DNA of 64,000 nucleotides from NCBI GenBank assembly GCA_965211775.1, contig OZ242974.1, positions 4,650,001-4,714,000 on the forward strand. Direction: 5' to 3'. The notes under the pieces are model-generated. The model was not told where the DNA came from. It did no database searches and saw only the letters and a list, made by a program, of their open reading frames with translations. The DNA comes from Thiodiazotropha sp040506975 (GTDB lineage: Bacteria; Pseudomonadota; Gammaproteobacteria; Chromatiales; Chromatiaceae). Positions 18,506 to 27,177 of the stretch are shown one piece after another (within the stretch, counting starts at the first letter, position 1; each line of letters begins with the position of its first letter). The position numbers and the translations under genes were made by a program.

Positions 18506-20133
18506 GCCGTGCCATCCCGGTGCTTTCTCGCCGCTTCGATGAATCCGGAAAACAGCGGGTGGCCATAGCGCGGTGTGGAGGTGAATTCCGGATGGAATTG
18601 GCAGGCCACGAACCACGGATGTTCAGGGATCTCGACTATCTCAACCAGTCGCCCATCGACTGAGCGGCCCGACACCTTCATTCCTGCCGTGACAATATTG
18701 TCCAGATAGCTGTTATTGAACTCATAGCGGTGGCGATGCCTCTCGGTAATGACCTCCTGGCCATAGAGATGACGGGTTTTACTGTTGGGTTCAAGCTGAC
18801 ACTGCTGCCCTCCCAAGCGCATGGTTCCGCCGAGATCCGACTCTTCACTCCGTTTCTCAACCTGGCCGTCCGCATTCAGCCACTCAGTGATCAGGCCGAT
18901 TACCGGATGGGGCGTGTCACGCTTGAACTCGGTGCTGTGCGCTCCCTCCAATCCGGCGACATGACGTGCGAACTCAATCACCGCCACCTGCATACCGAGA
19001 CAGATTCCCAGATAGGGTATTCTGTTTTCACGGGCATACCGGACTGCGGTGACTTTGCCCTCAACCCCGCGGTTACCGAAGCCCCCAGGTACCAGGATGG
19101 CATCCATTCCCTCCAGACTCTCGGTTCCGCTCCGCTCGATCTGCTCTGAATCCACATAGTGTATGACGACCCGGTTTCCGGTATGGACGCCTGCATGCAC
19201 CAAGGCTTCAGATAGCGATTTATAGGCCTCTGTAAGATGAACGTATTTTCCTACCATGGCGATCTTGACCTCTTCAGCCAGGCTGTCGAGACCTTCCAGA
19301 AACGCCTCCCATTCAGAGAGGTCCGCTGGCGGCAGATCCAGATTGAATCGCTGGTTGACCAGTTCATCCATCTCCTGGGCGTGCAACAGCACGGGAATGC
19401 GGTAGATCGAGTCAGCATCCACCGCCGAAATGACCGCTTTTTCGGGTACGTTGGTGAAGAGCGCGATCTTTTTGCGCTCGTTTTCAGGCAACGGCTGCTC
19501 GGAACGGCATACCAGAATGTCGGGTTGAATGCCGATGGAGCGCAGCTCTTTCACCGAGTGTTGTGTCGGCTTGGTCTTTATTTCACCTGAGGCCTTGATA
19601 TAGGGCACCAGCGTCAGGTGCATGAACATCACCCGCTGCGGCCCCAACTCGACTCCCATCTGGCGGATCGCTTCCAGAAAGGGCAGCGACTCGATGTCAC
19701 CCACCGTTCCGCCGATCTCCACCAGACAGATATCATTATCGTCGGCGCCCAACAACACGCTCTCTTTGATCTGATTGGTGATATGTGGGATCACCTGCAC
19801 TGTACCGCCCAGATACTCGCCCTTGCGCTCCTTGCGAATCACACTGTCATAGATCTGGCCGGTGGTGAAATTATTATTTCGCCCCATGGTGCTGCGAATG
19901 AAGCGCTCATAGTGTCCCAGATCAAGGTCTGTCTCCGCCCCATCATCGGTAACGAAGACCTCACCGTGCTGGAATGGACTCATGGTTCCCGGATCAACAT
20001 TGATATAGGGGTCGAGCTTGATCATCGTGACATCGAGCCCGCGGGCCTCAAGCAGTGCAGCCAGAGATGCGGATGCGATTCCTTTGCCCAGGGAGGAGAC
20101 AACACCGCCCGTAATGAATATAAATCTAGTCAT
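18502..20133 (-). CDS. pyrG: CTP synthase
   Basis: Makes CTP from UTP, ATP and glutamine. The synthetase domain begins MTRFIFITGGVVSSLGKGI and contains the AEVGGTVGDIES-like EIGGTVGDIESLPF; the C-terminal glutamine amidotransferase domain has the nucleophile motif LGICLGMQ and the HPEF triad region. 543 residues is full length. It is first in the five-gene minus-strand cluster; its promoter must lie in the gene-free interval beyond 20133. Confidence 0.98.
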   Translation of the reverse strand: MTRFIFITGGVVSSLGKGIASASLAALLEARGLDVTMIKLDPYINVDPGTMSPFQHGEVFVTDDGAETDLDLGHYERFIRSTMGRNNNFTTGQIYDSVIRKERKGEYLGGTVQVIPHITNQIKESVLLGADDNDICLVEIGGTVGDIESLPFLEAIRQMGVELGPQRVMFMHLTLVPYIKASGEIKTKPTQHSVKELRSIGIQPDILVCRSEQPLPENERKKIALFTNVPEKAVISAVDADSIYRIPVLLHAQEMDELVNQRFNLDLPPADLSEWEAFLEGLDSLAEEVKIAMVGKYVHLTEAYKSLSEALVHAGVHTGNRVVIHYVDSEQIERSGTESLEGMDAILVPGGFGNRGVEGKVTAVRYARENRIPYLGICLGMQVAVIEFARHVAGLEGAHSTEFKRDTPHPVIGLITEWLNADGQVEKRSEESDLGGTMRLGGQQCQLEPNSKTRHLYGQEVITERHRHRYEFNNSYLDNIVTAGMKVSGRSVDGRLVEIVEIPEHPWFVACQFHPEFTSTPRYGHPLFSGFIEAARKHRDGTA

Positions 20134-20416
20134 GAAACTTCTAGTTAACGTGCTGGATAAGGGGAACGGACGGAAGGGAACAGTAACAGATCAGACCGCC
20201 TCTCTCAATCGCATAAATGTTGCACTGATGCGATCTATCTCGTGCGATTGCTCAAGAATGTCATTTAATTCTATCTCCCCAGGGTCTATAGTCGATTGGC
20301 AATTTCCGCAAATTACAACCACAGAGACCAGTTGGCAGTTACTCGGCGAGACCAAACCAAATTAGACAGGCTCGGGATCAGCCTCCATACACCTATAACA
20401 CGTAACGACCAACTAA
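20134..20416. other. Intergenic region between divergent pyrG and the sulfur globule gene
   Basis: With the promoter that follows, about 340 bases lack a gene. The interval must hold the pyrG leader and promoter, but I cannot pick a convincing -10/-35 pair on the minus strand. The short open frames here show no protein-like features. Confidence 0.5.
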
Positions 20417-20445
20417 TTGTTTTTCAATAGAAAAAGCAGTAATAA
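20417..20445 (+). promoter_or_regulatory. Sigma-70-like promoter for the sulfur globule protein gene
   Basis: TTGTTT (20417-20422) and TAATAA (20440-20445) are separated by 17 bases in an AT-rich tract and lie just upstream of a strong GAGGAA ribosome binding site (20461-20466). A short leader and good spacing suggest high expression. Confidence 0.55.
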
Positions 20446-20472
20446 AAATCTATCTTTAAAGAGGAAGAAAGC

Positions 20473-20838
20473 ATGATGAAATTTGCTAAGGTCATGAGCG
20501 TCGCTGCTCTCGTAGCTGTCTCCACAACCGCATCTGCATGGTGGGGTGGTGGTCCAGGCTGGGGTAACCGTGGCTGGAATAACGATGGCTGGGGCGACGG
20601 CTGGGGCGATGGCTCCGGTGATTTCAGCTTTGGCATGAGTGGCAGCGGCCGTGGTTCCGGTTATGGTCGCGGCAACAACTACTACCGCGATTACTATGGC
20701 TATGGCCCATACGGCTACGGTGCACCTTACGGCTACGGTGCACCTTACGGTGGCTATGGCGCACCTTACGGCGCACCATACGGCTATCCGCCAGGAGCGC
20801 CTGCTGCGCCTGCGGCACCTGCAGCACCCACCAAGTAA
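20473..20838 (+). CDS. Sulfur-globule-protein-like exported Gly/Tyr/Pro-rich protein
   Basis: 121 residues with a cleavable signal peptide (KFAKVMSVAALVAVSTTASA, cut before WWGGG). The mature chain is low complexity: Trp/Gly/Asp-rich repeats (GWGDGWGDG), then Gly/Tyr repeats of the type GYGAPYG and a Pro/Ala tail. This matches the character of sulfur globule envelope proteins (Sgp) of Chromatiaceae and related sulfur oxidisers, which coat periplasmic sulfur. It is monocistronic, with a promoter and a strong terminator. Either of two adjacent ATGs (20473, 20476) may start. A generic repetitive cell-surface protein is the alternative. Confidence 0.72.
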   Translation: MMKFAKVMSVAALVAVSTTASAWWGGGPGWGNRGWNNDGWGDGWGDGSGDFSFGMSGSGRGSGYGRGNNYYRDYYGYGPYGYGAPYGYGAPYGGYGAPYGAPYGYPPGAPAAPAAPAAPTK

Positions 20839-20854
20839 GCGGCCAGCTTATAGC

Positions 20855-20893
20855 GCATAAAAAAGTCGGCCTAATGGCCGGCTTTTTTTATGC
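20855..20893 (+). terminator. Rho-independent terminator after the sulfur globule gene
   Basis: GTCGGCC-TAAT-GGCCGGC forms a GC-rich stem followed by seven T residues; A/T complementarity (gcataaaaaa with tttttttatgc) extends the stem, so it may act in both directions. Confidence 0.88.
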
Positions 20894-20928
20894 AATATGA
20901 TCTAAGATAATTAAATGTTTAAAATTAC

Positions 20929-20942
20929 TTGATCCGGATCAA
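20929..20942. promoter_or_regulatory. FNR box upstream of fnr
   Basis: TTGATCCGGATCAA is a perfect palindrome matching the consensus TTGAT-N4-ATCAA. It lies 68 bases before the fnr start, suggesting autoregulation, as known for E. coli fnr. Confidence 0.85.
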
Positions 20943-21010
20943 GAACTTCTGGAAAAATAGAAGTGAGAAGAAGCATCTGACAAGAATGCACCCTTAGCTG
21001 GAGCGGTTCC

Positions 21011-21769
21011 TTGACTAGCAGAAAAGTTGTCTCATTTGAAAATATCAAGGTCGCCTGCAAAAACTGCAGTCTTTCGACCCTATGCCTACCCATGGGACTG
21101 ACCCCAGAAGACATTGAACGTCTCGACTCCATTATCAAGCGTGGACGTCCCTATCACCGAGGCGATCATCTCTACCGTGGTGGCGACAAGTTCCACAGCC
21201 TCCGGGTCATCACCAGTGGCTCAGTCAAAACCTATTCACCCAATGAGGACGGTGGTGAACAGGTCTTGGGATTCCACCTCCCCGGGGAACTGATCGGATT
21301 GGATGCCATCCAGGACAACAACCATAACTGCTCCGCAATCGCCCTCGAAACCACAGCGGTCTGTGAGATCCCCTTCTCTCAACTGGAATCTTTGAGCTCC
21401 ATCATGCCCAGCCTGCAACACCAGATGTACCGACTGCTCAGTCGCGAGATCGGCCAGGAGACAGAGATGCTCACTCTACTGGGCAAAAAGAGCGCCGAGG
21501 AGCGGCTCGCCACCTTTCTACTCAGCTTTTCCGAACGTTTCAAACAGCGCGGATTCTCAGCCAGTGATTTCTTTCTCAGCATGTCGCGCCACGAAATCGG
21601 CAACTACCTGGGGCTCGCGGTAGAAACCGTCAGCCGCTTGTTCACCCGCTTCCAGGACGCGCAGCTGCTGCATGTCGAGAGAAAGCACGTTCAATTACTG
21701 GATATTCCCCGGCTTTATGAAATCGTTCAGGGTACGGACAGGACAAAATCGAGTCAGTCACGAATCTAG
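21011..21769 (+). CDS. fnr: FNR oxygen-sensing transcription regulator
   Basis: Crp/Fnr family activator that binds an oxygen-labile [4Fe-4S] cluster and switches on anaerobic respiration genes. The cluster ligands are all visible: C16, C19, C25 (CKNCSLSTLC, same spacing as E. coli) and C118 (VCEIPF). The C-terminal helix-turn-helix has the specificity motif VETVSR. TTG at 21011 is chosen: GGAG lies seven bases upstream and the N-terminus aligns with family members. The TAG stop is formed by TA plus the first G of a MITE-like repeat. Likely target here: napF, which has its own FNR box. Confidence 0.95.
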   Translation: MTSRKVVSFENIKVACKNCSLSTLCLPMGLTPEDIERLDSIIKRGRPYHRGDHLYRGGDKFHSLRVITSGSVKTYSPNEDGGEQVLGFHLPGELIGLDAIQDNNHNCSAIALETTAVCEIPFSQLESLSSIMPSLQHQMYRLLSREIGQETEMLTLLGKKSAEERLATFLLSFSERFKQRGFSASDFFLSMSRHEIGNYLGLAVETVSRLFTRFQDAQLLHVERKHVQLLDIPRLYEIVQGTDRTKSSQSRI

Positions 21770-21947
21770 GGCTTGTCAGCCAATAGGCCCTGCCAGGACT
21801 TTTTTCGTCCGGCAAGGAAAGTGGGCGTGGGTAAATGATAACGCCGCGAGACGGAACAACGGCTCGAACCCTTCGGGTTGCGCCCCGAAGGAAGTGCCCT
21901 TGGGGTACGCCTGATAAAGCACCCATTTGATGAGTGCTTGCAGGCCC
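21769..21947. repeat. MITE-like repeat between convergent fnr and dnaQ
   Basis: A 179-bp segment bounded by TA (21767-21768 and 21948-21949), with ends GGGCTTGTC and, inward from the right, GGGCCTGCA. Its interior shares AACGCCGCGAG-like and CGCCCCGAAGGAAGTGCCCT blocks with the copy at 23302. Both neighbouring genes end in a TAG made of the flanking TA and the element's terminal G. The inner parts of the two ends are more degenerate than in other copies. Confidence 0.7.
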
Positions 21948-22648
21948 TAGTGTTTCTTTAACCAGATACAGGCCTCACCCATGGCTTTCAGTTGCTGCTC
22001 ATGGGCCGCGAGTTCCTGCTGATCAGCGTGAACCACCTTCAGCTTTGGCCTGTTCGAAGGCAGACGCTGAATGCTATCGACAGCATCATCACCGAACTCA
22101 TCGTTGGCAACTCCGTCCAAAATCAGCGAAGCCTGCCCTCCGGTCATCATCAGGTAGACGTCGGCCAGAATCTCGGCATCCAGGAGCGCTCCATGCAATT
22201 CCCTGTGTGAATTATCGATATCGTATCGCTTACAGAGCGCATCGAGGCTGTTTCTTTGACCCGGGTGCATCTTTTTCGCCATCACCAGGGTATCAGTAAC
22301 CGCGCACAAACTATCGATTCGCGCAGCACTCTCCATGAGGTGAAATTCATGGTCGAGAAAACCGACATCGAATGGGGCGTTGTGAATGATCAGCTCCGCT
22401 CCACTCACGTAGTCGATGAAATCATGAGCAACATCCACGAATTTCGGTTTGTCCTGGAGAAATTCGTTGGTGATGCCATGCACCTCTACGGCAGCGGCAT
22501 CGATCTCCCTTTCCGGTTGCAGATATTGATGGAAGTTATTCCCGGTCAACCGACGATCAACCATCTCCACACAGCCGATTTCGATGATTTTGTGGCCATG
22601 CTCCGGTTCCAATCCTGTGGTTTCCGTATCCAGTACGATCTGTCGCAT
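21947..22648 (-). CDS. dnaQ: DNA polymerase III epsilon subunit (3'-5' proofreading exonuclease)
   Basis: DEDDh exonuclease giving the replicase its fidelity. ExoI motif RQIVLDTETTGLEPEHGHK, ExoII region HNAPFDVGFLDHE and ExoIII HGALLDAEILADVY are intact. 233 residues plus the normal C-terminal polymerase-binding tail. An IS200-like element begins about 15 bases upstream of the start, cutting it from rnhA, which usually lies next to dnaQ; no ribosome binding site is visible before ATG 22648. The stop comes from the MITE edge. Confidence 0.95.
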   Translation of the reverse strand: MRQIVLDTETTGLEPEHGHKIIEIGCVEMVDRRLTGNNFHQYLQPEREIDAAAVEVHGITNEFLQDKPKFVDVAHDFIDYVSGAELIIHNAPFDVGFLDHEFHLMESAARIDSLCAVTDTLVMAKKMHPGQRNSLDALCKRYDIDNSHRELHGALLDAEILADVYLMMTGGQASLILDGVANDEFGDDAVDSIQRLPSNRPKLKVVHADQQELAAHEQQLKAMGEACIWLKKH

Positions 22649-22663
22649 CAGTTCAGTAAGTAT

Positions 22664-22756
22664 CCCCCGGCAAAGCCGGGGGCTTTAGTTGTGAACCGCT
22701 CGAAGCGGTCTGTAAAACGGAGCCTATTGGCTCCTTGAGCCCCTCAAAGGGGCTGT
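22664..22756. repeat. Cluster of four short hairpins at the IS200 right end
   Basis: In order: CCCCCGGC/GCCGGGGG, ACCGCT/AGCGGT, GAGCC/GGCTC and GCCCC/GGGGC, each with a 3-5 base loop. The first probably serves as the transposase recognition hairpin; the rest may block readthrough or ribosomes. Confidence 0.7.
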
Positions 22757-23184
22757 TACATCAACTGTAACTGATCAATCCTACGGTCTTCCGCTTCCTG
22801 CTGCCGTATATACTCCCGAATCACCTGCTCATCCCTGCCTACCGTCGAGGTAAAATATCCCCTGGCCCAGAAATGATGGCCAACATAGTTCCTTTTCCGA
22901 CCCAGGTAGGTACGGGCTATGTGGATCGCACTTTTACCTTTGATAAACCCAACTACCTGCGATACCGCATATTTTGGTGGTATCGATATCATCATATGAA
23001 CATGATCAGCCATAACATGCCCTTCCTCTATCAAACTCTCTTTCTGCCTCGCCAGCCGATGAAATACCTCTCCAAGCTCCTGCCTGATCTGCCCAAAAAG
23101 CGTCTTCCTCCGGTACTTCGGGATAAACACAATATGGTACTTACACTCCCATCTCGTGTGGCTTAAACTTTCTACTTGTCTCAT
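22756..23184 (-). CDS. tnpA: IS200/IS605-family transposase TnpA
   Basis: A 142-residue HUH single-strand transposase. The HUH motif is in ADHVHMMISIPP, the catalytic tyrosine is in REYIRQQE near residue 127, and KYHIVFIPKYRRK is the usual N-terminal signature. It acts on single-stranded DNA at replication forks. No accompanying tnpB is present. The start at ATG 23184 follows the sequence agaaacc. It appears intact. Confidence 0.92.
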   Translation of the reverse strand: MRQVESLSHTRWECKYHIVFIPKYRRKTLFGQIRQELGEVFHRLARQKESLIEEGHVMADHVHMMISIPPKYAVSQVVGFIKGKSAIHIARTYLGRKRNYVGHHFWARGYFTSTVGRDEQVIREYIRQQEAEDRRIDQLQLM

Positions 23185-23301
23185 GGTTTCTCCTTAGCGT
23201 GTTGCTTGGCGGCTCACGCTTTGGGGTTACTATGAGACTACTGTTTCTGTCAAACTGTTGATGCCTCCCCAGCAGAGCTGGGGTGTCTCCATTTTTGTCT
23301 A

Positions 23302-23620
23302 GGGCCTGTCGATACTAATCCGATCGGCTCTGCTGGGACTATTTTTTTGCCCAGCAAGGCAGAATGAGTGATGTGTAGTCATTCTACATGAGCGAATGAT
23401 AACGCCGCTGGGCGGAAAAATAGCCCCAGCCCTGCGGGTTACGCCCCGAAGGAAGTGCCCTTGGGGTGCGCCTGAAAAAGCGCCACTCGGCGTTGCTCGT
23501 CGTTCATTTGGAACCACCAAACTTCTCTCCTCGCGCCCCGAAGGAAGTGCCCTTGGGGTGCGCCTTGATTGGCGCTTTTTCAAACGCAACAGAGCCGACC
23601 GGATTAGTGTCGTCAGGCCC
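23302..23620. repeat. MITE-like repeat, long form, between the IS200 element and rnhA
   Basis: A 319-bp element flanked by TA (23300-23301, 23621-23622) with inverted ends GGGCCTGTCGATACTAATCC and, inward from the right, GGGCCTGACGACACTAATCC. Internally it contains the block shared with other copies (GAGCGAATGATAACGCCGCT) and two copies of CGCCCCGAAGGAAGTGCCCT. The right-hand TA plus G forms the rnhA stop. No transposase is encoded. Confidence 0.8.
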
Positions 23621-24072
23621 TAGGACCTGACGACCGGCCCTAACTCATCGATACCGCGGTTAGCCAATTCATCCGCCAGTTCATTCTCGGCATGGCCCGA
23701 GTGGCCTTTGACCCAGGCCCACTCCACCTGATGATTGTTGACTTCGGTATCCAACACCTGCCACAGGTCGGCATTCTTGACCGGTCTTTTCGCTGCCGTT
23801 CTCCAGCCATTCCGTTTCCAATTGTAAATCCACTGGGTGATGCCGTTTTTCACGTATTGGGAATCCGTGGTCACTTTCACTCGACTCCTTTTCGTCAGAC
23901 TCTGCAGGCCACGGATGACCGCCATCAGTTCCATACGGTTGTTGGTGGTCTCATGTTCACCGCCGAAAAGCTGTTTTTCATGTCGGCCGTAGCGTAAGAC
24001 CACCCCCCAACCACCGGGACCGGGATTCCCACGACAGGCGCCATCGCTATATAGTTCTACAACCTGAGTCAT
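23620..24072 (-). CDS. rnhA: Ribonuclease HI
   Basis: Degrades RNA of RNA-DNA hybrids. Catalytic DEDD residues are visible in ELYSDGACRGNPGPGGWG, NNRMELMAVI, TDSQYV and the late ENELADELAN region; the handle region with KRNGWRTAAKRPVKNADLW is typical. 150 residues. ATG 24072 overlaps the upstream methyltransferase stop by four bases; an in-frame ATG at 24132 lies inside that gene. TAG stop is formed by the MITE edge. Confidence 0.96.
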   Translation of the reverse strand: MTQVVELYSDGACRGNPGPGGWGVVLRYGRHEKQLFGGEHETTNNRMELMAVIRGLQSLTKRSRVKVTTDSQYVKNGITQWIYNWKRNGWRTAAKRPVKNADLWQVLDTEVNNHQVEWAWVKGHSGHAENELADELANRGIDELGPVVRS

Positions 24073-24830
24073 TCTATTCTCCTCATCGTCGGTTCTGCGG
24101 CAGTCGGCAAGACCCGCTTTTTCACCCGCCATTTCGACCGCAGTGGAGTCATCGTGACCTCCCGCTTGACCGCGAGTATAACATAGACGCCACCAAACAG
24201 TGGATAGATCCTTTCACCCAATCGTTCCATAAAGACCAGTCTTTGCATGATCGGCGAGTTGGAGACCGGGGGACGGAAATGAAGATAGACCACCTCTTCC
24301 AATTCAAAGCCGAGCAATGAGAACCAATCCTGGATCCGCTTTCCACTGAAGAAGTGTCCACACCAGGGAATCGTGGCGGACCTGAGACGCAGCAGACGCC
24401 ACAATCCCCATTGACTCCAGGGATTGAAACCACAGAGCAATACCTTGCCCTCGGGGATCAATACCCGTTCAACCTCACGCAACACCTGATGGGGATCGAC
24501 CGTAAAATCGAGGGTGTGTGGCAATACCATCCCGTCTACACTGTCACTGGCTAGAGGCAGGTGATGGCTGTCGGCTTGCAGATCGATGCCTGTACAATCA
24601 TCACCGCCACCCATGACCACCCGGTTCCGCGCCGGGCTCATCCTCAGAAAATCCTGGTTCCTGCAGGGAAGCCCGAGCTGAACCACATGATAGCCGAACA
24701 GCGTGGCAATCCTGGGGTCCAGGCATTCCGCCTCCTGCTCGGCCAACAGCTTGCCCAAGTCACTCTCGAACCATGTTTGTAGCTGTTTCTGACGACAAGA
24801 TCCCAAATTCAACAGCTTATTTTCTCTCAT
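24069..24830 (-). CDS. Class I SAM-dependent methyltransferase (YafS-like)
   Basis: 253 residues in the usual position next to rnhA and dnaQ, as for E. coli yafS. The Rossmann core is seen as GIDLQADSHHLPLASDSVDG, LPHTLDFTVDPHQVLREVERV and PEGKVLLCGFNPWS, matching methyltransferase type 11 motifs II to post-III; motif I is atypical. The substrate is unknown. The C-terminal tail is basic (SKWRVKKRV). Co-transcribed with rnhA. Confidence 0.85.
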   Translation of the reverse strand: MRENKLLNLGSCRQKQLQTWFESDLGKLLAEQEAECLDPRIATLFGYHVVQLGLPCRNQDFLRMSPARNRVVMGGGDDCTGIDLQADSHHLPLASDSVDGMVLPHTLDFTVDPHQVLREVERVLIPEGKVLLCGFNPWSQWGLWRLLRLRSATIPWCGHFFSGKRIQDWFSLLGFELEEVVYLHFRPPVSNSPIMQRLVFMERLGERIYPLFGGVYVILAVKREVTMTPLRSKWRVKKRVLPTAAEPTMRRIE

Positions 24831-25020
24831 ATATCAAGGTATCGACTTTACCACCGACATAACTGTCAGGTAATCTGTGCAGTTCAGTACGCCTCATACG
24901 AGGCCTCAGGTCATCAGGCGGTATGCCCGAGTGACAGAACCACGGGATACCACGCAATTTGGAGTACCGGCCATGAAAATGATACGCGGCTCTGAAACTA
25001 TTTTCCTCCCATTATAGAGT

Positions 25021-26706
25021 ATGTCAACAACAAGCCTTAAAAGATCGATGCCGTTATTCAAGTCTTCTCTGCGTATCATGAATCTATTCGCCACCTGCCT
25101 ACTTGCTGCCTGCCAAAGCCTGCCCAATGGGGAGGCAACGAGCGCATTACAGCAGGTCCCCCTCTCCCCGGCTGCTACGCAAGTATTGCAAACCCACCCG
25201 AGTGCGGATGAGAGCACCATGACTGCCGATGAGCTGCCGGAAATCGCCGATGAGCTGCAGGCCGTCGTCACGGAATTGACGCTAGCAGAAAAACCTGCCG
25301 ATCTATGGAGCCGGATGTTGGATGGTTATCGATTGACCTTTCCCCATAATCCCCGCATCGACCGTGAATTGAACTGGTACAAAAATCATCCGGGTTACAT
25401 TCAACGCATTCAGGAGCGTTCACAACCCTATCTCCATTTCATATTGCAGGAGATCGAGAAAAGGGACATCCCCAGTGAAATTGCCTTGCTTCCCGCCGTC
25501 GAGAGCGCCTATCGGCCGTTTGCCTATTCACCGGGACGCGCTGCCGGTATGTGGCAGTTTATCCCATCCACCGGTCGGTATTACGGCTTGAAACAGAACT
25601 GGTGGTATGACGGTCGGCGTGACGTGGTGGCTTCAACCCATGCGGCACTGGACTATCTGCAGTTGCTCAGCCGCCAGTTCAACAATGACTGGGAACTGGC
25701 GCTTGCCGCCTATAACTCGGGGGCCGGAACGGTACGCAGTGCGATTCGACGCAATCAAAAGCGTGGCAAGCCAACCGATTACTGGTCACTGAAATTACCT
25801 GATGAGACCAGCGCCTATGTGCCCCGCCTGCTGGCATTGGCCGAGATATTCAGGAACCCACAGCGCTACAAAGCTACGCTGTTACCGATTGCTGATAAAC
25901 CCTATTTCACCACTGTCGACATCCAGTCTCAGCTCGATCTTGCCCTGGCGGCAGAGATGGCGGATCTCTCCATTCAGGATCTCTATCTCCTCAACCCTGG
26001 CCTGAACCGATGGGCCACCGACCCAGACGGCCCCCACAGACTCAGCCTGCCGCTGAACAAGGTTGAGACTTTTCTGCAAAAACTCGAGACGCTCCCCGCC
26101 GAAGATCGATTGACATGGAAACGCTACATGATCAAGCAGGGGGATGCACTGAGTGTCATCGCCAGTAAACATGGTACGACCACTAAGGTATTGAGGCAGA
26201 TCAACAAACTCAAAAGCAACAAGATCCGTGCTGGAAAGCACCTGTTGATCCCTGTCTCCAGCAAGGGCCTCAACCAATACACCTTCAGCGCCGAGCAGCG
26301 CAAGGCGGCAATCCAAAACAGATCCCGTAATGGCCACAAACAACACTATACAGTCAAACCGGGCGATAGCCTGTGGAAGATAGCCAGGGTCCATTCGGTA
26401 AGTCATCGTCAACTCGCAGCCTGGAACGGAATGGCCCCGGGTGATCCCCTCAAGCCGGGGCAAAAACTGGTCATCTGGGTAAAAAAGGCCCCCGCTTCAG
26501 ACCTCTCTCTTCTGAACCTACAGCCATCGGGCACACAGAGCAGGCTGCACTATAGAGTCAGACGCGGTGACTCACTCTCCCGTATCGCTCAGCGCTTCAA
26601 GGTTTCTGTTGCCGATCTCAAGCGATGGAACACGCTTGGCAACAAATATCTTCAACCTGGTCAACGACTTAAACTCTATGTGGATGTCACTGAACAGACC
26701 CTCTGA
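25021..26706 (+). CDS. mltD: Membrane-bound lytic murein transglycosylase D, LysM-containing
   Basis: A 561-residue lipoprotein that cleaves peptidoglycan glycan strands. The signal peptide ends in lipobox LAAC31. The SLT catalytic domain spans about residues 130-260, with catalytic Glu161 in LPAVESAYRPFAYSPGRAAG and NSGAGTVRSAI. Three LysM domains follow, near 372-415, 441-485 and 514-558 (YTVKPGDSLWKIAR; YRVRRGDSLSRIAQR). ATG 25021 has no clear ribosome binding site; the ATG at 25048 gives a more typical short basic n-region and is a real alternative. Confidence 0.93.
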   Translation: MSTTSLKRSMPLFKSSLRIMNLFATCLLAACQSLPNGEATSALQQVPLSPAATQVLQTHPSADESTMTADELPEIADELQAVVTELTLAEKPADLWSRMLDGYRLTFPHNPRIDRELNWYKNHPGYIQRIQERSQPYLHFILQEIEKRDIPSEIALLPAVESAYRPFAYSPGRAAGMWQFIPSTGRYYGLKQNWWYDGRRDVVASTHAALDYLQLLSRQFNNDWELALAAYNSGAGTVRSAIRRNQKRGKPTDYWSLKLPDETSAYVPRLLALAEIFRNPQRYKATLLPIADKPYFTTVDIQSQLDLALAAEMADLSIQDLYLLNPGLNRWATDPDGPHRLSLPLNKVETFLQKLETLPAEDRLTWKRYMIKQGDALSVIASKHGTTTKVLRQINKLKSNKIRAGKHLLIPVSSKGLNQYTFSAEQRKAAIQNRSRNGHKQHYTVKPGDSLWKIARVHSVSHRQLAAWNGMAPGDPLKPGQKLVIWVKKAPASDLSLLNLQPSGTQSRLHYRVRRGDSLSRIAQRFKVSVADLKRWNTLGNKYLQPGQRLKLYVDVTEQTL

Positions 26707-26840
26707 GGCAACACGGTTGTGCGGCCGGAAAGGAAGTGCCAGATATGTTTCACACTTGATCTGCATCAATAAAAGCGCCTAATTTATTGACAGCAGCTTG
26801 GCGCTGTCAGAGTATCGTTTTGCCAAGCAGTATTTACGAG

Positions 26841-27038
26841 ATGTCTCCAATGAGTGAAGAGTGCCATTTAAGAGATGGGGTCGAGTTAAACCTTGTCGAT
26901 GTGGAAAAGATCGCCCTTGGGCTGAAATCACTGGCAACCTATTCCATGCTTGCCTATGAACATGATGACGATCCGGAAGAGCTGGATGAGATCGTGCAGG
27001 AAGGGCTGGATGCTATTGATCGCCTGTTTACCTGCTGA
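26841..27038 (+). CDS. Small acidic protein of unknown function
   Basis: About 62-65 residues (MSEECHLRDGVELNLVDVEK, ELDEIVQEGLDAIDRL), strongly acidic and helical, no signal peptide. ATGs at 26841 and 26850 are both possible; neither has a good ribosome binding site. It follows mltD by 134 bases. I do not recognise it. Confidence 0.5.
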   Translation: MSPMSEECHLRDGVELNLVDVEKIALGLKSLATYSMLAYEHDDDPEELDEIVQEGLDAIDRLFTC

Positions 27039-27177
27039 TTCAGTCTCAACCTTTTAACCGTTTTCATCCACCACCTGAACAAGGCCGTTGCGCACTTATA
27101 GCGGCCCAGCTGCAGGTAGTGTTCGATATCGAGACTCCCATCTCCGCGTCGCTTCGGTTCCGCCTTGGACTCCCGAT

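Larger units (their letters stand above)
22656..23292 (-). mobile_element. IS200-like element
   Basis: A single HUH transposase gene is bracketed by hairpins, with no terminal inverted repeats, as expected of the IS200/IS605 family. The left end (upstream of the gene) has CCCCAGC-AGA-GCTGGGG (23267-23283); the right end has CCCCCGGC-AAA-GCCGGGGG (22664-22682). Exact ends cannot be fixed from one copy. Confidence 0.8.

Noticed and set aside
22664..22756. CRISPR-like series of short repeats
   Set aside because: The four stems differ in sequence and there are no unique spacers of constant length; they fit IS200 end structures. No CRISPR array or cas gene was seen in the window.
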